From: Nisaea sp.
GTDB taxonomy: Bacteria; Pseudomonadota; Alphaproteobacteria; Thalassobaculales; Thalassobaculaceae
Assembly (NCBI RefSeq): GCF_034670185.1
Contig: NZ_JAXMNY010000004.1
Location: 124,001 to 188,000 of the forward strand
DNA: 64,000 nucleotides
Direction of reading: 5' to 3'
Both the position numbers and the translations under genes were made by a program. Under the pieces are notes generated by a model, which worked only from the letters and a program-made list of their open reading frames with translations, was not told the origin of the DNA and searched no databases. Shown in pieces: positions 51,018 to 58,740 of the stretch (position 1 is the first letter of the stretch; every line of letters starts with the position of its first letter).

Positions 51018-51931
51018 TCTTCTTCCTTCGTGTTCGACTGCGGCGTCTTCCGCCGGAAGATCATGTCCTTCGAGGCGAGCACGGCACCGCCGACGATCAG
51101 CAGACAGGCCAGCGCGACCACTCCAGTAAAGGGAGCCAGTCCGACCGCGATAAGCAGGATTGTCGACAACAGCGGCGCCGCATAGGACGACGCGCCGAGC
51201 GCCTGGATATCGCCGCGCTTCACACCGTAATCCCAGGTGAAGAAAGCGCCGCCCACCGGCCCGAGCCCGAGCAGGGCGACCGCGCCCCATTCCAGCATGC
51301 CGTCCGGCCAGACCGTCTCTTCGAATGCCAGATGACAGATCATACCGAGCAGGGCCGCTACGGCGCAAAAGCCGCCGACAGCCTCGGTCGGAACGGAACC
51401 GAAACGGCGCGACAGCACCGAGTATCCGGACCAGGTAACGGCGCAGACGCATGCCGCGCCATAGCCGAAGCTGTAACGCGGATCGAGTTCCAGGCTCTGA
51501 CCGCGCGTCACCAGCAGGGCCGCACCGCCCAGCCCGAGCAACGCACCCGCGACATGAAACCAGCGCAGCCGCTCTCCCGGCAGCAGGGCCGAGAAAATAA
51601 CGATCAGCAGCGGCCAGAGATAGGCGATCAGGCTGGCCTCGACGGTCGGCGCGTTGTCGATCGCGACGAAATAGAAGAAATGATAGCCGAACAGGCCGCC
51701 AACCCCGAGCAGCCAGACCATCGGTTTCTGCCGCATATAGGTGAGCGGGTTTTGCCCCCGGATCAGCCAGAAGATACAGGCGATCAGGGTGGCGATCCCG
51801 AAACACATGGCGAGAAGCTGGAACGGCGGCACCTTGCCGGTGAGCGCGGTGAACAGCGCCAGCGCCGCCCACATGAGCACGGCTGTAAAGCCGATAGCGG
51901 TCGCCTTCAGGCGAACTGCACGCTGGTCCAT
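51014..51931 (-). CDS. EamA/DMT-family transporter
   Basis: A 305-aa inner-membrane protein with ten predicted helices in two EamA repeats, the second starting near LDPRYSFGYGAACVCAVTWSGYSVLSRR (short core AVTWSGYSVLSRRF). DMT proteins export metabolites or amino acids; the substrate is not predictable. It begins 3 bp after the recR stop and its end is coupled to the glycosyltransferase by a four-base overlap, so both appear to ride on the dnaX-ybaB-recR transcript. Confidence 0.88.
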   Translation of the reverse strand: MDQRAVRLKATAIGFTAVLMWAALALFTALTGKVPPFQLLAMCFGIATLIACIFWLIRGQNPLTYMRQKPMVWLLGVGGLFGYHFFYFVAIDNAPTVEASLIAYLWPLLIVIFSALLPGERLRWFHVAGALLGLGGAALLVTRGQSLELDPRYSFGYGAACVCAVTWSGYSVLSRRFGSVPTEAVGGFCAVAALLGMICHLAFEETVWPDGMLEWGAVALLGLGPVGGAFFTWDYGVKRGDIQALGASSYAAPLLSTILLIAVGLAPFTGVVALACLLIVGGAVLASKDMIFRRKTPQSNTKEEE

Positions 51932-51934
51932 ATC

Positions 51935-52522
51935 CTAAAGAGCCCGGCGGGCCTTAAGGGCCTGGGTCAGGGTTCCGTCATCCAGGAAATCAAGCTCGCC
52001 ACCGACCGGAACGCCGCGCGCCAGACGGGTGATGGAGAGATCGAGCCCGGCAAGCCGATCGGAGATGTAATGCGCGGTCGTTTGTCCGTCGACAGTCGCA
52101 TCCATGGCCAGGATCACTTCCTTTACCTCAGGCGAACCGGAACGGGCGATCAGAGCATCGAGATTAAGATCGTCCGGCCCGACACCGTCGAGCGCCGAGA
52201 GCAGGCCGCCGAGCACATGATAGCGGCCCTTGAAGGCGCCGGCCCGTTCCAGCGCCCAGACATCGCCGACATCCTCGACAACGCAGATCACCGAGCCGTC
52301 GCGGCTCTCGTCCTTGCAGATGTGGCAGGGATCGCTGGCATCGAGATTGCCACAGACCGAACAGTCCCGCACCGCTTCCGCCGCCGCACCGAGCGCATCG
52401 GCCAGCGGACGCATAAGCGTTTCCCGCTTGCGCAGCAAATGCAGCACCGCCCGGCGGGCCGAGCGCGGGCCGAGGCCCGGCAGCTTCGCCAGATAGTGCA
52501 TGACGCGATCGAGCTCATCCAT
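51935..52522 (-). CDS. recR: Recombination mediator protein RecR
   Basis: Part of the RecFOR pathway loading RecA at gaps. The 195-aa protein has the N-terminal helix-hairpin-helix LAKLPGLGPRSARRAVLHLL, a four-cysteine zinc finger (CSVCGNLDASDPCHIC), and the Toprim domain with ICVVEDVGDVWALERAG and ILAMDATVDGQTTAHYI (short excerpts). It lies in the standard dnaX-ybaB-recR order, 31 bp after ybaB. Confidence 0.95.
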   Translation of the reverse strand: MDELDRVMHYLAKLPGLGPRSARRAVLHLLRKRETLMRPLADALGAAAEAVRDCSVCGNLDASDPCHICKDESRDGSVICVVEDVGDVWALERAGAFKGRYHVLGGLLSALDGVGPDDLNLDALIARSGSPEVKEVILAMDATVDGQTTAHYISDRLAGLDLSITRLARGVPVGGELDFLDDGTLTQALKARRAL

Positions 52523-52553
52523 AGCTTGGGCTGTCCTGCCGGCCGCTATCGGA

Positions 52554-52877
52554 TCAGAACGGCAGTTTGAAGCCCGGCGGCAAAGGCAGCCCGCCGGTCA
52601 GCTTCTGCATTTCGTCCTGCATCTTTTCGTCCGCCTTCGCCTTGGCGTCGTTGGCGGCGGCGATGATCAGGTCTTCCAGCACTTCGGTATCGGCCGGGTC
52701 GACAATCGCGGGATCGATCTTGATCCCCTTCATCTCGCCCTTGCCGGTCATCTTCACGGTGACCATGCCGGCCCCGCTGGTGCCCTCGACCTCCAGCTCC
52801 TGCATCTGCGCCTGCATTTCCTGCATGCGCTCCTGCATCTGCTGAACCTGCTTCATCATGTTGCCGAGATTTTTCAT
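52554..52877 (-). CDS. ybaB: YbaB/EbfC family nucleoid-associated protein
   Basis: A 107-aa DNA-binding protein. The N-terminal helix is Met/Gln-rich (MMKQVQQMQERMQEMQ), followed by a central sheet with GAGMVTVKMTGKGEMKGIKID (short core VTVKMTGKGE) and a C-terminal helix ending in the usual proline-rich tail GLPLPPGFKLPF. The ATG at 52877 was chosen over an upstream one inside dnaX; it starts 4 bp after the dnaX stop. Confidence 0.93.
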   Translation of the reverse strand: MKNLGNMMKQVQQMQERMQEMQAQMQELEVEGTSGAGMVTVKMTGKGEMKGIKIDPAIVDPADTEVLEDLIIAAANDAKAKADEKMQDEMQKLTGGLPLPPGFKLPF

Positions 52878-52881
52878 CGGG

Positions 52882-54702
52882 TCATGCCTCGTTCGCTTGA
52901 CTGTCTTCGTCACTGTAAGGGGCGGCCTCCGCGGCAGCCTCCTCGGGGATTTCCCTGACCAGCGGTCGAATGGCTTCTATCGTGCTTTCGGGGAAGGCTT
53001 CAAGCACCGCCGCGACCACCGGGTGTTCGGAGATCGATTTCCTCTTGGCCGCCTCGGCATTCGCCTTGCGCTCCGCCAGGGTGTGAATGTCCTCGTCGCC
53101 CGGCATTGCATCGTTCGACTCGACGGTCCACGGAATGCCCGTCCACAGCTTCAGCTTGGCTGCGACCTGACCCGGCAAACTGTCCGGCGCACCGGAATCG
53201 AGAACGATTTCCAGCCGGCCCGCCTCGGCGGAAATCGGCCGGACCGAGCGGCTGAGTTGTGCATGCAGCAATGCCTCTCGATGTTCCTCGAACAGCGCAA
53301 CCACGGCCTCGAAGGTTTCCGGAATGGCCGGAGCTGCCGGCTCGTCCAGAACCGGCGGCGCGACTGGCGACGCGACAGACTCTGGGGCAGAGACCGGAGA
53401 TGGCACTATCGCGACCGGTGCCGGCGTTCGTTCCGTCTGCGCTGCCGTCTGATTTTGCGCGGCCGCCGGTTGGCGCCCCGGAGCCGCGTCAGGCTTTCCC
53501 GCCTTGATAGCCTTTACCAGATCTCCCGGCGGCGGCAGATCCGCCGTGTAGGCCAGCCGGATCAGCACCATCTCGAGCGCGGCCAGCGTCGAGGGCGCAC
53601 TCTGCACCTCGCCGAGGCCCTTCAGAAGCATCTGCCAGGTCCGCGCCAATACCGGCAGCGTCAACTGGTCCGCAAAAGTAACGCCGCGCGTCCGTTCCAG
53701 CTCGGAAGCACCTTCCAGTGCCGAGTCGCGGGCTGTTTTCAGCCGGGTGATCAGGTGTGTCAGATCCAGCAGATCCTGCAGCACGACCACCGGATCGGCG
53801 CCGGACGCATACATGGAACGAACATCGCCCAGTGCCTCGGCGATCTTGCCACCCATCACCTTCTCGAACAGATCGAAGACCAGCGCCCGGTCGGCCAGAC
53901 CGAGCATCTCCTGCACCTGGGCCGCCGTGATCCGGCCATCCGCAAGTGCCATCGCCTGATCGAGAATCGAAAGACCGTCACGGGCCGAGCCGTCGGCGGC
54001 GCGGGAAATCAGCGCCAGCGCCTCTTCGTCCGCCTCGACGCCTTCCTTGCCGCAAATGGTGCCGAACAGCTCCATCAGCTCGGAGACGTCGAATCGGCGC
54101 AGATCGAATCGCTGGCAACGCGACAGCACGGTGATCGGCACCTTGCGGATCTCGGTGGTCGCGAAGATGAATTTCACATGCTCCGGCGGCTCTTCCAGCG
54201 TTTTCAGCAACGCGTTGAAGGCGTTGCGCGAGAGCATGTGCACTTCATCAATGATGTAGACTTTGTAACGGGCGGAAACCGGCTTGTAGCGCACCCCGTC
54301 GATGATCTCGCGGATATCGTCCACGCCGGTGCGCGAGGCCGCATCCATCTCCATCACGTCGACATGCCGGTCCTCGGTGATCGACCGGCAGGGATCGCAC
54401 ACACCGCAGGGCGTCACGGTCGGACCGCCTGTGCCGTCCGGACCGATGCAGTTGAGACCCTTGGCGATGATCCGCGCCGTCGTCGTCTTGCCGACCCCGC
54501 GTACGCCGGTCAGCACAAAGGCATGAGCAAGACGGCCTGACGCGAGCGCGTTGCGCAACGTGCGGACAAGCGCGTCTTGACCTTTCAGGTCATCAAGCGT
54601 CTGCGGCCGGTATTTCCGCGCGAGCACACGGTATTCGGCCTTCGGCGCAGCAACGTCGCCTGCGGGGCCATCAATGATCTCGGAAGGTGTCTGATCGTCC
54701 AT
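52882..54702 (-). CDS. dnaX: DNA polymerase III subunit gamma/tau
   Basis: The clamp-loader ATPase of the replicase. The 606-aa protein starts YRVLARKYRPQTLDDLKGQ, has Walker A GVRGVGKTTTARI, a zinc-binding cysteine cluster (CGVCDPC), Walker B IIDEVHML and sensor SRCQRFD. After the AAA+ core comes an Ala/Pro-rich linker (about 395-465) and a C-terminal tau-type domain. The ATG at 54702 was preferred because the upstream frame reads through the SRP RNA gene. First protein gene of the dnaX-ybaB-recR operon. Confidence 0.94.
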   Translation of the reverse strand: MDDQTPSEIIDGPAGDVAAPKAEYRVLARKYRPQTLDDLKGQDALVRTLRNALASGRLAHAFVLTGVRGVGKTTTARIIAKGLNCIGPDGTGGPTVTPCGVCDPCRSITEDRHVDVMEMDAASRTGVDDIREIIDGVRYKPVSARYKVYIIDEVHMLSRNAFNALLKTLEEPPEHVKFIFATTEIRKVPITVLSRCQRFDLRRFDVSELMELFGTICGKEGVEADEEALALISRAADGSARDGLSILDQAMALADGRITAAQVQEMLGLADRALVFDLFEKVMGGKIAEALGDVRSMYASGADPVVVLQDLLDLTHLITRLKTARDSALEGASELERTRGVTFADQLTLPVLARTWQMLLKGLGEVQSAPSTLAALEMVLIRLAYTADLPPPGDLVKAIKAGKPDAAPGRQPAAAQNQTAAQTERTPAPVAIVPSPVSAPESVASPVAPPVLDEPAAPAIPETFEAVVALFEEHREALLHAQLSRSVRPISAEAGRLEIVLDSGAPDSLPGQVAAKLKLWTGIPWTVESNDAMPGDEDIHTLAERKANAEAAKRKSISEHPVVAAVLEAFPESTIEAIRPLVREIPEEAAAEAAPYSDEDSQANEA

Positions 54703-54724
54703 GCGGGGGATCATAGGGGAGAGG

Positions 54725-54828
54725 TGGAAGACTGGGAAGCGACCCGAGCCAAATCTCGTTACGGCTGCTTCCTTCCGGACCTGACCGGATTGGCGAGGAG
54801 CTCGTCCGTCCCAGCCTTCCGAGGGTTC
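54725..54828 (-). ncRNA. ffs: Bacterial small signal recognition particle RNA (4.5S)
   Basis: On the minus strand the conserved domain IV core GGTCAGGTCCGGAAGGAAGC is present, with the GGAA tetraloop and the asymmetric loop. The flanks GGAAGGCTGGGA and TCCCAGTCTTCC pair to form the long helix, with one mismatch pair. The RNA binds Ffh for co-translational targeting. It lies immediately upstream of dnaX, as in many alphaproteobacteria. Exact ends are estimated from the helix. Confidence 0.9.
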
Positions 54829-54889
54829 TATATCGGGGGAACGGTGCGGAATGCAAGAAGAGTCCATTCAGAGAGCGCGGCGCCTATTC

Positions 54890-54921
54890 CCCCGGGTTCC
54901 CGCTTTCGCGGAGACCCGGGG
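54890..54921. repeat. GC-rich hairpin resembling half of the palindromic repeat family
   Basis: Arms CCCCGGGT (54890-54897) and ACCCGGGG (54914-54921) enclose CCCGCTTTCGCGG, the same GCTTTCGCGGG sequence seen in repeat copy 4 (and, as CACTTTCGCGGG, in copy 1). It lies between the ffs promoter region and the end of the 3-hydroxyisobutyrate-dehydrogenase-like gene and may be a decayed copy or a terminator stem without T-run. Confidence 0.5.
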
Positions 54922-54949
54922 AGGACGGCGGACGGCCAAAGGCCATGGG

Positions 54950-55873
54950 TCACCCCTGTTTCGTCGGCTCCAGCGTCTCCCCGTTCCGCTCTTCCCAGTA
55001 CTGGATGGCGGCGGAATGGTCGCTGCCCGGATGGGCTTCGTTGAACTCACGCCAGATGCCGGTCAGCAAATTCAGGATCGGCATGTCCTGACCCTGCGAT
55101 TCCGCGAGACCTGCCGCGATGCCAACATCCTTGGTCATCAGGGCGGTGGCAAACCCGGCGTCGAACTTGCGGGTCAGCACCGAGGGCTTGAACTTGGTTT
55201 CACTGTTGTTGCTACGGCCCGTCGAGACATTGATGACGTCGATCATCACGCTCGGGTCGAGGCCGAACTTGGCGCCGACCAGAATGGCCTCGTTGGTGGC
55301 GCTGAGGGCAATGGCCGAAAGATAGTTGTTCAGGCACTTCATGGCATGACCGGAGCCAAGCGGGCCGGTGCGGATGACCACCCGGCTCATCGGCTCCATG
55401 ATCGCTTCCGCCGCATCCAGTGCCGCTGCGTCCGCGCCGCCAAGCATGATAGCGAGCGAGCCTTCCTCGGCCCGCCAGGTGCCGCCGGAGACCGGTGCAT
55501 CGCACAGCATGATGCCCTTTTCCTTCAACGCCGCGCCAAGTTCGACCGTACCGGTCGGCTCGGACGAGCTCATGTCGATGGCGACGGCGCCCTTCTTCAT
55601 ACCCTTGGACGCATTGTCCGCACCGTCAACCAATGCCATGCGGGCGGCCTTGCCGTCCGGCACCATGGTAACGACGATATCAGAGGTCGCGCCAAGCGCT
55701 TCCAGCGTGGGCGCGACCTCGCCGCCGATCTCACCCGCGAATCGCTGGGAAACCTCGGGTCTGAGATCGAACACACGCACGTCATAGCCCGCCTCGACCA
55801 TGTGACGGGCCATCGGCCAGCCCATCATGCCGAGGCCGATCCAGCCGACGATTGGTTTAGTGTCGGAAGCCAT
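54950..55873 (-). CDS. NAD(P)-dependent oxidoreductase, 3-hydroxyisobutyrate dehydrogenase family
   Basis: A 307-aa beta-hydroxyacid dehydrogenase. The N-terminal motif GWIGLGMMGWPMARH (near residue 10) is the family's dinucleotide signature; CDAPVSGGTWRAEEGSL (short core DAPVSGGT) is the substrate loop and GHAMKCLNNYLSA carries the catalytic lysine (GxxxKxxNN). It starts 3 bp downstream of the carboxymuconolactone-decarboxylase-like gene, so the two form an operon. The substrate (for example a hydroxyisobutyrate, tartronate semialdehyde or a ring-cleavage product) cannot be decided. Confidence 0.87.
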   Translation of the reverse strand: MASDTKPIVGWIGLGMMGWPMARHMVEAGYDVRVFDLRPEVSQRFAGEIGGEVAPTLEALGATSDIVVTMVPDGKAARMALVDGADNASKGMKKGAVAIDMSSSEPTGTVELGAALKEKGIMLCDAPVSGGTWRAEEGSLAIMLGGADAAALDAAEAIMEPMSRVVIRTGPLGSGHAMKCLNNYLSAIALSATNEAILVGAKFGLDPSVMIDVINVSTGRSNNSETKFKPSVLTRKFDAGFATALMTKDVGIAAGLAESQGQDMPILNLLTGIWREFNEAHPGSDHSAAIQYWEERNGETLEPTKQG

Positions 55874-55876
55874 GGC

Positions 55877-56257
55877 TCAGACTCCCTGTTCTTTGAAGAC
55901 TTCGCGAGCGATCTTGAAAGCGCTGACGGCAGCCGGGAAACCGGCATAGGTCGCCGATTGCAGGAAGATTTCTGCAATCTCCGTCTTGGTGACGCCGTTG
56001 TTCAACGCTCCCAGCAGATGCAGGCGCAGTTCGTGCTCGCGGCCCATCGCGGACAGCATGGCGAGGTTCAGCATGGAGCGGGTTTTCAAATCGAGTCCAT
56101 CCCGTCCCCAGCATGCTCCCCATGCGTGGGTGGTGACGAACTTCTGCAGGATCATCGAGAACTCGTCCGCATTATTGAAGCTGTTCTCGACATATTCGTC
56201 GCCAAGCACCTTCTTGCGGGTCGCCAAGCCCTGTTCGAAAAGCTGATCCAGATCCAT
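55877..56257 (-). CDS. Carboxymuconolactone decarboxylase family protein (PcaC-like)
   Basis: A 126-aa all-helical AhpD-like protein of the 4-carboxymuconolactone decarboxylase type. VENSFNNADEFSMILQKFVTTHAWGACWGRDGLDLKTRSMLNLAML contains the family core (short excerpts WGRDGLDLKTRSMLNL and HELRLHLLGALNNG with the conserved histidine). No CxxC redox pair is present, so it is not an AhpD peroxidase. The ATG has GGGAGGAG upstream, and a GntR-like operator lies just before it. In operon with the dehydrogenase, it suggests a catabolic route for an aromatic or lactone-like compound. Confidence 0.85.
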   Translation of the reverse strand: MDLDQLFEQGLATRKKVLGDEYVENSFNNADEFSMILQKFVTTHAWGACWGRDGLDLKTRSMLNLAMLSAMGREHELRLHLLGALNNGVTKTEIAEIFLQSATYAGFPAAVSAFKIAREVFKEQGV

Positions 56258-56277
56258 TGGGGTCTCCTCCCTTGATG

Positions 56278-56295
56278 TTCGTAATTGTATACGAA
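56278..56295. promoter_or_regulatory. Palindromic operator, GntR-type
   Basis: TTCGTA (56278-56283) and TACGAA (56290-56295) form a perfect inverted repeat with a 6-bp spacer. Within it TTGTATACGA fits the TNGT-N2-ACNA pattern bound by FCD-type GntR regulators. It lies 21-38 bp upstream of the PcaC-like gene start, overlapping the expected promoter. No GntR gene is in the window. Confidence 0.55.
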
Positions 56296-56371
56296 GGTAC
56301 CGAGACCGGCCGTGGCTGACCAGAGAGTGGTCGGGAACGAGCCGCAGCCTCAATCGGCAAGAAAGCGGGGT

Positions 56372-57052
56372 TTATTTCTTCCCGGCGGCGGCACGGATCA
56401 GTGCCTTGTAAAGGCGTTGTTGCGGCCGGTTGAAAACCAGAAACTCAGGATGCCACTGCACCCCGAAAAAAAGCTGGTCACCGGTACTCTCGATCCCCTG
56501 CACCATGCCCCGCCGATCATGTGCCGACACCCGGAGGCCCTCGCCTATTCTATCGACCGACTGATGGTGAATACTATTCACCTGGCACCAGCTCACCCCG
56601 AGCATTTCTCGCAGGCGCGATCCCTCGTCGATTTCGATCCGTTTAACCGGCAACGGCGTCCGCCGGGCCCGGGTGCCGGGATAAGCCACGGAGATTTCAT
56701 TGTGCAGATCGCCGCCGAAAAACACGTTCAGGATCTGGGCACCGCGGCAGATACCAAGGACAGGGCGCTTTCCGTCCTTGAATTGCTCGAGCAGCGCGAG
56801 CTCGAAGTCGTCCCGCTCCGGGTCAATACCCTCCTCTATGGCCACCTCGCCGCCATAGAGCGTCGGTCCGAGATCGCTGCCGCCGCCGATGATCACCCCA
56901 TCCAGCGCATCGGCATCAAGCGGCCGGCCCGGCCCGAGCCGCACACTCCGCCCGCCGGCACGCCAGATCGCAAGACGGTGAAAGGCTAGCGGGATAAGAC
57001 CGGATTTGCTCGAGGTGGAGATCCCGATCAACGGGCGTGAGCTGTTACTCAT
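56372..57052 (-). CDS. Class I glutamine amidotransferase (PuuD-like peptidase C26)
   Basis: A 226-aa class I amidotransferase/gamma-glutamyl hydrolase with the full catalytic triad: Cys102 in GICRGAQ, His201 and Glu203 in VQWHPEF. It is most like PuuD, which hydrolyses gamma-glutamyl-GABA. Its ATG overlaps the stop of the upstream amidoligase by four bases, so the pair is translationally coupled. In this context it probably removes or supplies a glutamyl/ammonia group for the product of the amidoligase. Confidence 0.87.
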   Translation of the reverse strand: MSNSSRPLIGISTSSKSGLIPLAFHRLAIWRAGGRSVRLGPGRPLDADALDGVIIGGGSDLGPTLYGGEVAIEEGIDPERDDFELALLEQFKDGKRPVLGICRGAQILNVFFGGDLHNEISVAYPGTRARRTPLPVKRIEIDEGSRLREMLGVSWCQVNSIHHQSVDRIGEGLRVSAHDRRGMVQGIESTGDQLFFGVQWHPEFLVFNRPQQRLYKALIRAAAGKK

Positions 57053-58032
57053 TCCACACCGAACAAGCGGCGCAAACGCGTGGGAAATCCGACCTCTCTC
57101 GCCGCACGGAAACTGGCGATGGCCGCGCCAAGCCGCTCCGGGTCCGCCGCCAGTTCTTCCACCGCGACCCAGCGGTTCCATTCGGTCACCGCGGACCAGT
57201 CCGGATCGCCGAGATCGGCGTTCGGCAGACGGTAGTGATAGGTCGGGCGCGGTTTGATCAGGACATCCTTGATCTGGCTGTGCACCCGTTCCGGCGCCAG
57301 ATGGGTGAAGAGCGGCAGCATGTCGAGTTCACGATTCCGGGTCGGATTCATATGGAGGTAATCGTCAATCATTGTCTCAAGGACCGCCGGATAGTCGGGA
57401 GAGAGAACCTTTCGCGCGTAGCTCTCCGGAAAAGCGGCGGTGTGCGGCAGAATGCGGCGGGTGATATCGACAGCCACCGCGTCTCTGAGGTGTTCGGACA
57501 GCAAAAGATAGGCCTGCAGGACATGCAGGATTTCCTCCGGCGCACCGGTTGCGACCTCCACATTGAGATGCAGCCCGAAGGCATAAAACGCGCTTTCCCG
57601 GGTGCCAAGGGCTCCATGCCGGCGCAGCAGCGCGAACACCTTGTCCAGCTCACCCAGCCTGGACCAGGGGATCGGGGGAAACACGATTTCCACCGGCACC
57701 AGCCCGGTCAGGGCATCGCCCAGCGGACCGCGCCAGTCGTCCGGTAGCTCGAAGTCCTTGAACAGAGAGTTGGACCCGTCCGCCCCGTCTTCCTCGCTGG
57801 AATTCCCATGCACATACTGGAGATCAAGTTCGACGGTGACCTCGCCCCATTCTTCATGGCGCAGGATGGTGCGATGCGCGTCAACTTTCTCCGCCTCACC
57901 GCCGAACGCATCCAGCATGAGATCCACCGTCTGTTCCACCGACAGGCCGGCAAACTCCAGCTCGACACCGACTTTGCGGTCTTCTCCTTCTGCAGTCTTT
58001 GCAACCGGAGGCGTTTTGGGAGAGACAGGCAT
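57049..58032 (-). CDS. Amidoligase family enzyme
   Basis: A 327-aa protein of the COOH-NH2 ligase (amidoligase) group with a glutamine-synthetase-like fold. KVGVELEFAGL near the N-terminus has the paired acidic metal ligands Glu24 and Glu26; VTVELDLQYV and GLHLNVEVATGAPEE give further acidic/histidine ligands, and KPRPTYHYRLPN is a late conserved segment. Such enzymes are predicted to make amide or peptide bonds using ATP. The start was set 11 bp after the greB stop because longer starts overlap greB. Followed directly by a glutamine amidotransferase, a conserved pair whose product is unknown. Confidence 0.85.
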   Translation of the reverse strand: MPVSPKTPPVAKTAEGEDRKVGVELEFAGLSVEQTVDLMLDAFGGEAEKVDAHRTILRHEEWGEVTVELDLQYVHGNSSEEDGADGSNSLFKDFELPDDWRGPLGDALTGLVPVEIVFPPIPWSRLGELDKVFALLRRHGALGTRESAFYAFGLHLNVEVATGAPEEILHVLQAYLLLSEHLRDAVAVDITRRILPHTAAFPESYARKVLSPDYPAVLETMIDDYLHMNPTRNRELDMLPLFTHLAPERVHSQIKDVLIKPRPTYHYRLPNADLGDPDWSAVTEWNRWVAVEELAADPERLGAAIASFRAAREVGFPTRLRRLFGVE

Positions 58033-58043
58033 CGGCGTTCCAA

Positions 58044-58598
58044 CTATCTGGTTTCGTATGAAATTTCTATTACCTCGACCGACTGCGGACCGCGCGGGGT
58101 GCGCACCTCGACCACGTCTCCGACCTCCGCCCTCAACAGCGCCCGGGCAATCGGCGAGACCCAACTGACATCGCCCCGGTCCAGATCCGCCTCGTCGATA
58201 CCGACAATGCGGAAAGTCCGCTCTTTATCCTCTTCGTCCACATAGGTAACCGTGGCGCCGAAAAACACCCGGTCCTTGTTCGGCTGTTCAGCCGGATCGA
58301 CGATTTCAGCGGCTTCCATACGCTTCAGCAGAAAGCGCATGCGGCGATCAATCTCGCGCAGGCGTTTCTTGCCGTAGATGTAATCCCCGTTCTCCGACCG
58401 GTCTCCGTTCCCGGCTGCCCAGGAGACAATTTCGACGATCTTCGGGCGCTCGACCCGGCGCAGCTGCTTCAACTCATCCTGCAACGCCTTGAAGCCCGGG
58501 GGCGTGATGTAATTCTTCACGCCTTTCGGAGAGGGATCGGGGATCTCGTCCTCTTCTTCGAAGTCACTGTCATTTTCTTTGACGAAGGCTTTGCTCAT
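58044..58598 (-). CDS. greB: Transcription elongation factor GreB
   Basis: Rescues backtracked RNA polymerase by stimulating transcript cleavage. The 184-aa protein opens with an acidic stretch (ENDSDFEEEDEIPDP), then the GreB-typical NYITPPGFKAL, the coiled-coil with WAAGNGDRSENGDYIYGKKRLREID (short core NGDRSENGDY, holding the two tip acidic residues) and a C-terminal FKBP-like domain ending SVEVIEISY. It starts at an ATG with a modest ribosome-binding site. Upstream of the amidoligase on the same strand. Confidence 0.9.
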   Translation of the reverse strand: MSKAFVKENDSDFEEEDEIPDPSPKGVKNYITPPGFKALQDELKQLRRVERPKIVEIVSWAAGNGDRSENGDYIYGKKRLREIDRRMRFLLKRMEAAEIVDPAEQPNKDRVFFGATVTYVDEEDKERTFRIVGIDEADLDRGDVSWVSPIARALLRAEVGDVVEVRTPRGPQSVEVIEISYETR

Positions 58599-58740
58599 CT
58601 CTGCTTTCTGACCGTCAGTCCACACGTGGGCCGATCCCCAGAGTGCAGACATCGCTGCCCCTGTTCAAGCAGACCTGTTGCCTGGCCCGCCATCGTCATG
58701 CGCTACTGATCGGGAAATAGCGCAGAAGCGGAAAAGTTCC

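Noticed and set aside
51018..51872. Extension of the glycosyltransferase upstream to 822 residues
   Set aside because: The extension overlaps the EamA gene in another frame; the ATGA overlap at 51014-51017 marks the real start.
52858..54540. A 560-codon open frame on the plus strand
   Set aside because: Antisense to dnaX, whose AAA+ motifs are unmistakable.
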